A DNA stretch of 64,000 nt from Candidatus Formimonas warabiya (GTDB lineage Bacteria > Bacillota > Dehalobacteriia > Dehalobacteriales > Dehalobacteriaceae). A model generated the notes under the pieces. It searched no databases. It saw only the letters and a program-made list of their open reading frames with translations, and was not told the origin of the DNA. The stretch covers positions 1,500,903-1,564,902 of the forward strand of contig NZ_CP017634.1 in NCBI RefSeq assembly GCF_002777255.1, written 5' to 3'. A program made the position numbers and the translations under genes. Below, piece after piece: positions 56,529-64,000 of this stretch; position 1 is the stretch's first letter, and each line of letters opens with the position of its first letter.

Positions 56529-58808
56529 TTATTTCAATTGGTTTTTGTAACTATAGTCATGTTTTTTCTTTATCAACCCATATACCGTTTCCGGATCGGC
56601 CGGCAAATGAAAAACACGTACACCCACGGCATCATATATTGCATTCATAATCGCCGGTGTGACGGCAATGGAAGTCGTTTCTCCAAACCCCTTGGCGCCA
56701 AAAGGCCCGCTTTCCTCTAAAACCTCTACCGGGGTAATACGGATCTCAGGCATGTCACTAGCTGTTGGTATTAAATAAGTCTGCAAATTTCTGGTTAGGG
56801 ACTTGCCTTGTTTTGTCTGATAATTTTCCATCAAAGCATAGCCCATCCCCATCACCGTACCTCCCTCGACTTGTCCCTCATAACCTAATAGATTAATGAC
56901 TTTCCCCGCATCGGGAAATACTTCTGTGACGATGACATCTGTCTTGCCTGTAAGCGTATTTACTTCCACCCCTACTACTTGAGTCAGGTAACCTTGGATA
57001 TAATGCAAGCCGATATCATGGGTGATATCTGTCTCAGGCATGATCGCCGTTTCCACTACTTTTGCCTTTCCTTGCTTTTGCAACAATGGTACCAGATCAG
57101 ACAGCATCACCTCTTGTCCGGATTCAGACCGGATTTTTTCACTGCAAAACGATACTTTATCGGCGGGAATGCCTAAAATTTCCGCCCCGGCACGAATTAA
57201 TAACTCTTTCATTTTTCGGGCCGCTTTTATAACTGCATTTCCTGCAATGTAGGTAGTCCTTGAGGCTGTGCATGACCCGCCGTCAGGTGCTAATGACGTA
57301 TCTCCATTCACGATCTTAATGTTTCTTATCTCAGTCCCCAACACCTCTGCACCAATAATTGCCAGAGTGGTCATGACGCCTTGCCCGATTTCCTCAGAAC
57401 TTATCGCCAGGATGAAGGTACCGTCTTCTCTGATTTCCATTGATGCCGTGCTATGGTCAGGCAGCCCCTTCCCCAGCCCATTGGCATGCTGGCACATGGC
57501 AATTCCCACACCCCTTTTCATCCAAGGTTTTGTGGTCTGGCTTTTAAATGCGTGCCTATTTTTCCATAATTGAGCATCTTTTGCCGCCTCCAGCGTTTTC
57601 ATGGCTCCTACACTAGCCGCAACCCGATGGCCGTGTGAATGTCTTTGTCCTGATTTGATACAATTTTTTTGCCGGATTTCGATCGGATCAATGCCCAGTT
57701 CATGGGCAATGATATCAACCTGGCTCTCCAGCGCAAAGTGCATTTGGTTATTGCCAAAACCTCTGAATTCACCGGAAATCAGATTATTGGTGTAGACACA
57801 ATGCCCTTCAAGCTTAACATTGGGGAAGTAATAGGAACCGCAACAGTTTTCCAGTCCAAAAGACATAATCGCACCGCCTAAGGAAGCATAGGGACCGGTA
57901 TCACAAAGTACATCTACTTCCTGAGCGAGAAATTCCCCCGTTGCCGATACAGCCGTGCGCATTTTAATATGAAAGGGCTGCCGTTTGATTCCTGTCATAA
58001 AAGACTCTTCCCTGGCCAAATGGATGAAAACCGGTCTATTTGTTTTCAGGGCGCCTAAAGCTAAGAGGGCTTGCACATTCAAATCATCTTTGCCGCCAAA
58101 TCCGCCCCCCATGGGACTTGATATCACAATAATTTTTTCTTCCGGGAGATTAAGAATCTTGCCTAGCTGCTGCCGATCACGATAACCATACTGGGCAGGG
58201 CAATAGATTGTTACTCCCCCGTCTCCCTGAGGAACAGCGAACCCCCCTTCAGTTTCTATGAATGCATGTTCCTGCCAGGTAGTCGTATAATTTCTTTCTA
58301 CAACCAAATATGCCCTCTTAAACGCAGTTTCAGGATCCCCTGCGACCGCTTTGTTATGGCGTAAAAGATTCCCCTTCTCATGAATCAGGGGGACACCGGG
58401 CTGCACGGCTTTTTCCGGTTCATCAATCACCTCGAGAGGATGGTAATCGACCTTGATATAGGCTAACGCCTGTGCTGCCTGCTGCTCCGTTTCTGCCACA
58501 ACAAAGGCCACAGCATCGCCGAGAAACCGCACCTTTTTATCGCAAAGAACCGGTTGGTCCGGACATTCAATCCCAAACCCATTCAGGCCGGGAATATCTT
58601 GCGCCGTTAAAATACCATGAACGCCTTCTAGCGCTGATGCGTCATTGATATCAATCTTCTCAATCAGAGCATGAGGATATTTCGCCCTGAGAACCCTGCC
58701 TACTAGGGCATCCTTAAACTTATAATCCGTCATATATCGCAGTGCGCCGGTAGCCTTTTCCTCGCCATCAATACGCGATATTTTTTTACCGACAAATGAG
58801 TACATCAT
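56529..58808 (-). CDS. xdhA: Xanthine dehydrogenase molybdenum subunit
   Basis: The molybdopterin catalytic subunit of a three-subunit hydroxylase. It is 759 aa from ATG 58808, preferred for AAGGGGG upstream; the frame is open to 58838. Key segments are MGGGFGGKDDLNVQALLALG, GEFRGFGNNQMHFALE, DGGSCTASRTTYIAGNA and the active-site Glu in FGAKGFGETTSIAVTPAI. It is encoded after the Fe-S and FAD subunits. It differs enough from the fused enzyme downstream to suggest another substrate. Confidence 0.88.
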   Translation of the reverse strand: MMYSFVGKKISRIDGEEKATGALRYMTDYKFKDALVGRVLRAKYPHALIEKIDINDASALEGVHGILTAQDIPGLNGFGIECPDQPVLCDKKVRFLGDAVAFVVAETEQQAAQALAYIKVDYHPLEVIDEPEKAVQPGVPLIHEKGNLLRHNKAVAGDPETAFKRAYLVVERNYTTTWQEHAFIETEGGFAVPQGDGGVTIYCPAQYGYRDRQQLGKILNLPEEKIIVISSPMGGGFGGKDDLNVQALLALGALKTNRPVFIHLAREESFMTGIKRQPFHIKMRTAVSATGEFLAQEVDVLCDTGPYASLGGAIMSFGLENCCGSYYFPNVKLEGHCVYTNNLISGEFRGFGNNQMHFALESQVDIIAHELGIDPIEIRQKNCIKSGQRHSHGHRVAASVGAMKTLEAAKDAQLWKNRHAFKSQTTKPWMKRGVGIAMCQHANGLGKGLPDHSTASMEIREDGTFILAISSEEIGQGVMTTLAIIGAEVLGTEIRNIKIVNGDTSLAPDGGSCTASRTTYIAGNAVIKAARKMKELLIRAGAEILGIPADKVSFCSEKIRSESGQEVMLSDLVPLLQKQGKAKVVETAIMPETDITHDIGLHYIQGYLTQVVGVEVNTLTGKTDVIVTEVFPDAGKVINLLGYEGQVEGGTVMGMGYALMENYQTKQGKSLTRNLQTYLIPTASDMPEIRITPVEVLEESGPFGAKGFGETTSIAVTPAIMNAIYDAVGVRVFHLPADPETVYGLIKKKHDYSYKNQLK

Positions 58809-58869
58809 GAGAACCCCCTTTACCAGCGATCTAAACAATCATGGTTCAAACGTCCTATTCATTTAAAAT

Positions 58870-59718
58870 TTATAAAACTCCCAAATCTGCCAGACACATA
58901 TAGGTCAGGTTGGCCGCCATCTCTTTTCTATAATCAGCCGAAGCGCGTACATCAGATATGGGATGAACAGTCCTAAATATGATGGTTTTTACATCTTCCC
59001 ACAACAGATTCTGATTTTGGTTCAGCGCTTCTTCTACTTCACGGGCACGGATGGGACGCGGGGCCAATGCGCCATAGGCAATTCTTTTATTCCCGCAACT
59101 ATCTAGGACTACGGCGGCAGAAGCAATGGCAATGTTTAGGGCATTGCGCGTACCTAATTTTTTAAACATACCCTTCATAATTGAAGATTTAACCGGTATC
59201 CGGATTTCACTGATCATTTCGTCACTGCCTAAGGATACTTTTCCTGGGCCTAGTAATAAATCGTCCAAAGGTAGCTCTCTTGTTTTCGCCCTGCTGATTA
59301 TTTGTACAACAGCATCTAAAGCAAGCAAAACCGGCAAGGTATCTCCCGCAGGAGAAGCGTTCACAATATTACCTCCGATCGTGCCTCTGTTGCGTATTTG
59401 CCTGCACCCTATTGTTTGGCAAGCCTGTGCTAATACAGGCACTGTATTGTTGACTACAGTTGATTGGCAAATTTGGGTATGGGTAACGAACGCCCCAATT
59501 TTCAATATCCCATTTTCCACGTTGATTTGACTTAACTCAGATTTTAGCATGGTTAAATCCATGATCATCTTGGGATGAATGAACCCATTTTTTAACCGCG
59601 GCAATACATCTGTCCCTCCTGCTAAAATCTGAATCTGATCTTTTCCGTCCTGTAAGATTTCTAAAGCATCTGACAATGTTTTGGGATTTTTGATTTCAAA
59701 AGCCGAAGGCAGCATCAT
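58870..59718 (-). CDS. xdhB: Xanthine dehydrogenase FAD-binding subunit
   Basis: Passes electrons from the Fe-S centres to NAD or another acceptor. It is 282 aa of the CO-dehydrogenase/xanthine-dehydrogenase flavoprotein family: QILAGGTDVLPRLKNG and TIGGNIVNASPAGDTLPVLLALDA are the two FAD-binding motifs, and the C-terminal domain starts near residue 175. The first ATG is very close to the GGGGGG ribosome site; ATG 59715 is as likely. It stands between xdhC and xdhA. Confidence 0.9.
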   Translation of the reverse strand: MMLPSAFEIKNPKTLSDALEILQDGKDQIQILAGGTDVLPRLKNGFIHPKMIMDLTMLKSELSQINVENGILKIGAFVTHTQICQSTVVNNTVPVLAQACQTIGCRQIRNRGTIGGNIVNASPAGDTLPVLLALDAVVQIISRAKTRELPLDDLLLGPGKVSLGSDEMISEIRIPVKSSIMKGMFKKLGTRNALNIAIASAAVVLDSCGNKRIAYGALAPRPIRAREVEEALNQNQNLLWEDVKTIIFRTVHPISDVRASADYRKEMAANLTYMCLADLGVL

Positions 59719-59741
59719 ATCCCCCCTTACAAAGAATTATT

Positions 59742-60206
59742 TTATTCATTCTCTTGGTTAGCAACCTTATGAATGGCCCGGAATATTTTTTCATAACCTG
59801 TACATCTACACAGGTTACCGGACAGAGCTTCTTTTACATCATCCAATGTGGGTTTTTTATTCTCAGACAGCAGCGCTTTTGCCGACATGATCATGCCTGG
59901 TGTACAATAACCGCATTGAATAGCTCCTTCAGAAATAAATGTCTTCTGAATGGGATCCAGTTCCGCACCATTTTTTAACCCTTCGGTAGTAGTCACCTGA
60001 CAACCGTTTACCTGGGCAGCCAAAACCAAACAAGAATTCACTGCCTGTTCGTCTAAGATCACAGTACAGGCTCCGCATTCACCCTGACCGCAGCCTTCCC
60101 TGACACTTGTTAAATCGAATACCTCCCTTAGTAAATCAATCAGGCGCATCTCAGATTTCACTTCTGCTTCCACATCCCGCCCATTTAATTCAAATTTAAT
60201 GAGCAC
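59742..60206 (-). CDS. xdhC: Xanthine dehydrogenase 2Fe-2S subunit
   Basis: The electron-transfer subunit with two [2Fe-2S] clusters. It is 154 aa from GTG 60206 (GGGGGG upstream; the frame is open to 60230). The plant-ferredoxin-like cluster is CGQGECGACTVILD with a later Cys, and the helical-domain cluster CGYCTPGMIMSAKAL and CRCTGYEKI. First gene of xdhCBA. Confidence 0.93.
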   Translation of the reverse strand: MLIKFELNGRDVEAEVKSEMRLIDLLREVFDLTSVREGCGQGECGACTVILDEQAVNSCLVLAAQVNGCQVTTTEGLKNGAELDPIQKTFISEGAIQCGYCTPGMIMSAKALLSENKKPTLDDVKEALSGNLCRCTGYEKIFRAIHKVANQENE

Positions 60207-60274
60207 AAGTATCCCCCCCTTTACAGACAAAATATTTTCAAAAATTAGCTGTCCTACGTGGCGACCCTGTCAAT

Positions 60275-60306
60275 AGGGCTGCCCAAAAACCTGATTGGAC
60301 AGCCCT
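60275..60306 (-). terminator. Hairpin between the nucleoside-transporter and xdh genes
   Basis: AGGGCTG..CC pairs with GG..CAGCCCT after the BMP-type gene. No strong T-run, so probably partial termination. Confidence 0.45.
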
Positions 60307-60345
60307 CTGTTTTCAAATACTACTTCTTTTATATTATCAGAAAAA

Positions 60346-61389
60346 TTAATTACTGGTTTGCTGATCAATAAATTCCACCTGAATGGCACCATTGATGATA
60401 TCCTGTTCAATCTGCTCCATTTTATCTTGTACATCCTTGGGAACTAGTTTTTCTGCTTCGTGGTAAGGTGCTATTTTTAAAACACCGTCTTTCAACCCAT
60501 AATTAATTACACCTGCTTTAAATTTACCGTCTTTGATATCTTTTAGCGTTAGCCTGATGGCGTCAGGAATACTTAATATCCCACTGCTTAACACAGTTCC
60601 AGGAGCAATATCGTTCTGGTCGGCTGAATAGCCAAGGGCGTAAGCCCCTTTTTCCTGAGCTCCTTTGATCACCCCTACTCCTGCCATACTGGCAATCGGC
60701 ATGACGATGTCGGCCCCTTTGTTGATCATGGCGATCGCTGTTTCCTTAGCCTTATCGACATCATCCCAGCTTCCAATATATGAATCCAGTATTTCAACTT
60801 CCGGATTGACCAACCGTGCCCCTTGTTTAAATGCCTCTATGGGTGCAACAATAGGAGGAACCGGGGCGCCGCCAACAGCTCCGATCTTGTTACTTTTCGT
60901 CATCATTCCGGCTAGAGCCCCCATGAGATATCCAGTCTCCTCAGTCTTTAAATTAATGGAGGCCATATTAGGCTCCTGTCCCTGATTGCCCGATACAACA
61001 AGAAACTTCACATCAGGAAATTCTTTTGCCACTTTCAGAGCGCCATCTTGAAATTCAAAACCATGACCAATCACAATGTCATATCCTTGCATGGCATAAT
61101 CCCTAAATGCTGCCTCATATTCAGCAAGGGGTACGCTTTCAGAATAGGCAACTTCAATGCCCAACTCTTTCTTTGAATCCATTAAACCCTGGTATGCACT
61201 GGCGTTATAGCCGCCGTCACTGATCGGTCCCGACATGAGCATGGCAACTTTTAAAGTTTTTGCGTCATTGGAAGTGTCTGCTGTATTTTCTTCACCGGTT
61301 GTTGAATTTTGGTTACTACCACAGCCAAAGGAAAAAATGAATAGCAAACAACAGATCAGAACCAATCCCATGGTCATATTTTTTTTCAT
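60346..61389 (-). CDS. BMP-family nucleoside-binding lipoprotein
   Basis: The surface binding protein of the ABC importer encoded upstream. It is 347 aa from ATG 61389, chosen for GGGGGA seven bases before; a GTG is one codon earlier. It has a lipoprotein signal with lipobox FSFGC. The mature part has the BMP/PnrA fold: VAMLMSGPISDGGYNASAYQ, DIVIGHGFEFQDGALKVAKE and KGADIVMPIASMAGVGVIKG. This family binds purine nucleosides in Bacillus (NupN), spirochaetes and others. Last gene of the transport operon, followed by the xdh genes. Confidence 0.9.
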   Translation of the reverse strand: MKKNMTMGLVLICCLLFIFSFGCGSNQNSTTGEENTADTSNDAKTLKVAMLMSGPISDGGYNASAYQGLMDSKKELGIEVAYSESVPLAEYEAAFRDYAMQGYDIVIGHGFEFQDGALKVAKEFPDVKFLVVSGNQGQEPNMASINLKTEETGYLMGALAGMMTKSNKIGAVGGAPVPPIVAPIEAFKQGARLVNPEVEILDSYIGSWDDVDKAKETAIAMINKGADIVMPIASMAGVGVIKGAQEKGAYALGYSADQNDIAPGTVLSSGILSIPDAIRLTLKDIKDGKFKAGVINYGLKDGVLKIAPYHEAEKLVPKDVQDKMEQIEQDIINGAIQVEFIDQQTSN

Positions 61390-61413
61390 CACTCATTCCC
61401 CCAATTAAAAATT

Positions 61414-62349
61414 TTATCTTTCCCCTTTAATGTAAGGTGTACCGTTACTGGCAGGTTGAACCGCTTTTCCGCCAAAACCAACTAGAACGATCAGGGTAAG
61501 TACATAAGGAATCATGAGAAAGAATTGAAATGGCAGGGCTAAGGCAGACTGCATCCTCAATTGAAAGGCATCTGCCAAGCCAAAAAATAATGACGCTGCT
61601 AAAACACCAACGGGCGTCCATTTGCCGAATACAACCGCGGCGAGAGCAATAAAGCCGCGGCCGGCAGTCATATTGTCGCCGAAAATACCCAGATTTCCTA
61701 ATGCTAAGGAAACACCTCCCAGGCTGGCAAATATGCCGCATAACATAGCTGTATGCATCCGGTATCTGAATACGGATAACCCGGCTGAGTCGACAGCTCT
61801 GGGATATTCACCGCAAGCCCGGACCCGTAATCCCCAAGAAGTGTGGAAAAGAATGAGATGCACCACCGGGACCATCAATAACGCGGCATAAACAAGCATG
61901 TTTTGATGGAAAAGTGTGGGGCCTAAGAAAGGAATCTGGGAAAGTAATGGAATACTAACAGGTTTTAAAGTAGGTACTGATTGAGGCACAGCCGTAATGC
62001 CAAAAATAATTCGGAAAAAATAGCTTGTCACACCCAGACTGAAGATATTAATGGCAATCCCGGCCACAATTTGACTGGCGTGCAGTTTGTTTGTGAGAAT
62101 GCCAAAAAAAAGATTCAGGACAAGGCCCCCAACTACACCTAAAATTAAGCCCATGACGACACTTTTTGTATAAAACGCCCCAATTACCGACCAAAAAGCA
62201 CCAAAAAGCATCATCCCTTCTATGCCGATATTCACCACGCCGCTGCGTTCAGATAACATTCCCCCCAGCGCCGCCAGCAAAATGGGTATAGACATGCGTA
62301 GGGAAGCAGTCAGCAAATCAGCCAGAAAGCTTGTCTCCAAGCCGCTCAT
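61414..62349 (-). CDS. Nucleoside ABC transporter permease (NupQ type)
   Basis: One of two membrane permeases of the BMP-type importer, 311 aa, about nine hydrophobic segments. It opens ASLRMSIPILLAALGGMLSERSGVVNIGIEGMML, the hallmark of YufQ/NupQ, and has the coupling segment WGLRVRACGEYPRAVDSAGLSV. Its start overlaps the partner permease by 32 bases. GGGAGGG is the ribosome site. Confidence 0.9.
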   Translation of the reverse strand: MSGLETSFLADLLTASLRMSIPILLAALGGMLSERSGVVNIGIEGMMLFGAFWSVIGAFYTKSVVMGLILGVVGGLVLNLFFGILTNKLHASQIVAGIAINIFSLGVTSYFFRIIFGITAVPQSVPTLKPVSIPLLSQIPFLGPTLFHQNMLVYAALLMVPVVHLILFHTSWGLRVRACGEYPRAVDSAGLSVFRYRMHTAMLCGIFASLGGVSLALGNLGIFGDNMTAGRGFIALAAVVFGKWTPVGVLAASLFFGLADAFQLRMQSALALPFQFFLMIPYVLTLIVLVGFGGKAVQPASNGTPYIKGER

Positions 62350-63424
62350 CTTTCATCCCTCCCCCCGCTTGCTTTTTTATCAGCTGTGTCGTATAAAAAC
62401 TGCTCCCCACTACAAAAAGAATTACTAAGCCTTGGATGATAAAAACCAAAGACGTGGGCACTCCCAAAGCTCGCTGCATGATGGTTGTACCGTTTCTTAA
62501 CGCCCCAAAAAAAATTCCCGCCAGCACCACACCAACCGGATGGGTTTGTCCCAGCAAGGCCACAGCCACTGCCTGATAGCCGTAACCGGAGGAAAAGTTA
62601 TCAAACAGGCGCTGGGTAAGTCCTGATACTTCCCCGACTCCGGCCAGGCCGGCCAAACCTCCACTGATAAACATCGCAATTAAGATATTTTTCTCCACAG
62701 AAATTCCGGAAAAACGGGCTGCTTCAGGATTGACACCAACCGCTCGGATATTAAACCCGCTTACTGTTTTCCACAAAAAAACATAAACAAAAATTGTGGC
62801 GATTATGGCCAATAATACCCCGCCATGCAATCTAGTCCCCGGTACTAAAACACTAAAAATGGCGCTTGGGGGAAATTGACTGCTTTGCGGAAAAATACTT
62901 CCGGGCTCCCTTAACGGTCCGTAGACGAAGATCCCCACCAAGTAAATACCAATGTAATTGAGCATAATTGTCGTAATTAATTCATTCACCTTATAATGGG
63001 TTTTCAACCATCCCGCGATCAAGGCCCAAATACCTCCTGACATAAAGCCCGCCATAATGACCAGGGGTAAATGCAAAAAAATGGGTAAATTTAGTTTAAC
63101 TGCTACAAATGTAGCCCCTAAAGCTCCTAAAAATATTTGGCCTTCTCCGCCAATATTATAAACCCCGCACCGAAAAGCAAAACTCATGCCCAGGCCGGCT
63201 AAGACTAAGGGCAGTGATTTAATCATAGATTCTGTCAAACCTATTCTGGTGGCAAACGCCCCTTTAAAAATTTCATAATAAACGGTCAAAGGATTTACCT
63301 TCGCTAAAAGGATAAAAAAAGCGCCGACCAAAAAGGCAAGGAGAATCGATAAAATCGGTACGAATACAATGAGCAATTTTTCATTTCTCACCGGTAAAAA
63401 AATGCGCAGTCTATCACGCTTCAA
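62318..63424 (-). CDS. Nucleoside ABC transporter permease (NupP type)
   Basis: The partner permease, 368 aa, with a longer N-terminus and about ten hydrophobic segments. SMIKSLPLVLAGLGMSFAFR and CGVYNIGGEGQIFLGALGATF are the NupP/YufP marks, and FNIRAVGVNPEAARFSGISV the coupling loop. Three bases separate it from the ATPase gene. Confidence 0.9.
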   Translation of the reverse strand: MKRDRLRIFLPVRNEKLLIVFVPILSILLAFLVGAFFILLAKVNPLTVYYEIFKGAFATRIGLTESMIKSLPLVLAGLGMSFAFRCGVYNIGGEGQIFLGALGATFVAVKLNLPIFLHLPLVIMAGFMSGGIWALIAGWLKTHYKVNELITTIMLNYIGIYLVGIFVYGPLREPGSIFPQSSQFPPSAIFSVLVPGTRLHGGVLLAIIATIFVYVFLWKTVSGFNIRAVGVNPEAARFSGISVEKNILIAMFISGGLAGLAGVGEVSGLTQRLFDNFSSGYGYQAVAVALLGQTHPVGVVLAGIFFGALRNGTTIMQRALGVPTSLVFIIQGLVILFVVGSSFYTTQLIKKQAGGGMKDERLGDKLSG

Positions 63425-63427
63425 AGG

Positions 63428-64000
63428 CTACTTCACCTCCCGGGCCCAATTATTGGTCATCCAATAGCCAATTTCCTCAACCTTAGCGCTTTCGATCCTC
63501 ACTTGTCCGGTAATTTCCCCTTCAAAAATTACGGCTATGCGATCACTTAAACACATAATCTCATCAAGTTCTGTGGAGATTAACAGGATAGCGCATCCTT
63601 TATTCCGTTGATCCATGAGATATTTATGAATAACCTCCGTTGCCCCAATGTCTAAACCCCTTGTGGGCTGAACAGCAATTAAGAATTTAGGATTTCTGGT
63701 GATTTCCCGGGCCAGTACTATTTTTTGTTGATTTCCTCCCGACAAGGAGCGCGCCTTTGTTTTACACGACGGCGTCTTGATAGAAAAATCTTGCATCATC
63801 TCCAGCGCATGTTTCTTCACAGCCTTCCAATTTACCCAACCTTTAGAAGAGAACTTCTTTTTATTGATGTCGGTTAAGACCAGGTTTTCGTCTACACCCA
63901 TGTCCAAAGCAAGAGCCTGTTTATGCCTGTCCTCGGCAACAAAGGAAATCCCCCGGGCGATTCTCTCCTTTGTGGAAATAGCAGTAATATCAAACTGATT
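63428..64000 (-). CDS. Nucleoside ABC transporter ATPase (NupO type), cut by the window edge
   Basis: C-terminal part of a double-ATPase (two ABC domains in one chain) of the sugar/nucleoside type. The frame is open through base 64000, so the 190 residues seen here are only about the last third of the protein, with the N-terminal part beyond the edge. Visible are GISFVAEDRHKQAL, the signature LSGGNQQKIVLAREI, the degenerate Walker B FLIAVQPTRGLDIGATEVIH and the switch region STELDEIMCLSDRIAVI. It would be the first gene of the importer after any regulator. Confidence 0.9.
   Translation of the reverse strand, partial: NQFDITAISTKERIARGISFVAEDRHKQALALDMGVDENLVLTDINKKKFSSKGWVNWKAVKKHALEMMQDFSIKTPSCKTKARSLSGGNQQKIVLAREITRNPKFLIAVQPTRGLDIGATEVIHKYLMDQRNKGCAILLISTELDEIMCLSDRIAVIFEGEITGQVRIESAKVEEIGYWMTNNWAREVK

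Overview
The window reads as chromosome of an anaerobic Gram-positive bacterium of the class Clostridia, most like the Peptococcaceae-type methyl-group and one-carbon users. This is an inference from four things: the rpsP/ffh/ftsY/smc gene set with AGGAGG-type ribosome sites; corrinoid methyltransferases, one of which needs pyrrolysine; a Tat-exported membrane [NiFe] hydrogenase; and molybdenum hydroxylases. No rRNA, tRNA, prophage, transposase or CRISPR array was seen. Almost every gene outside the hydrogenase block is on the minus strand.

Layout. 0-0.5 kb: rimM. 0.8-16 kb: a catabolic region with a GntR/FCD regulator, a seven-gene minus-strand operon (B12 mutase small and large subunits, hydantoinase-like enzyme, class III CoA transferase, PreT, PreA, methylmalonyl-CoA epimerase), a liv-type ABC transporter (livKHMGF, with livF split by a -1 frame change) and an 8-oxoguanine-deaminase-like amidohydrolase. 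Four copies of a 17-bp motif containing GGTATACC or a close variant sit at the promoters of these units and mark them as one regulon. 16-20.3 kb: two small-molecule kinases and mttB, whose in-frame UAG lies where trimethylamine methyltransferase carries pyrrolysine; mttB has a sigma-54 promoter. 20.8-23.2 kb: khpA, rpsP, ffh, ylxM. 23.3-27.6 kb: 5'-methylthioadenosine salvage (mtaD, class II aldolase, mtnA, mtnP). 27.6-30 kb: ftsY and a duplicated JAMM-like protein. 30.4-41.5 kb, plus strand: hyaABC, hyp genes, a polyferredoxin and a maturation protease. 41.6-48.5 kb: a copper-amine-oxidase-stalk protein, an HtrA protease with the same kind of stalk, and smc. 48.8-51.7 kb: a three-gene corrinoid methyltransfer operon built on an MtmB homologue without pyrrolysine. 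52.1-64 kb: a purine block with an NCS2 permease, two molybdenum hydroxylases (one fused, one three-subunit) and a Nup/BMP-type nucleoside ABC importer running off the right edge.

How the parts fit. The minus-strand order smc - ftsY - ylxM - ffh - rpsP - khpA - rimM is the usual Firmicutes order, but here it is pulled apart by four inserted metabolic blocks. The inserts share a theme: nucleobases and nucleosides (PreTA, hydantoinase, deaminase, xanthine dehydrogenases, permease, MTA salvage), methylated amines (mttB, mtmB-like) and hydrogen. The GntR-controlled block could form an anaerobic pyrimidine route in which thymine carbon passes through methylmalonyl-CoA to succinyl-CoA; this is a hypothesis, as the ureidopropionase and transaminase steps are not encoded here. 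Intergenic regions carry several families of palindromic repeats, including a triple tandem array of exact 61-bp period and one repeat inserted inside another.
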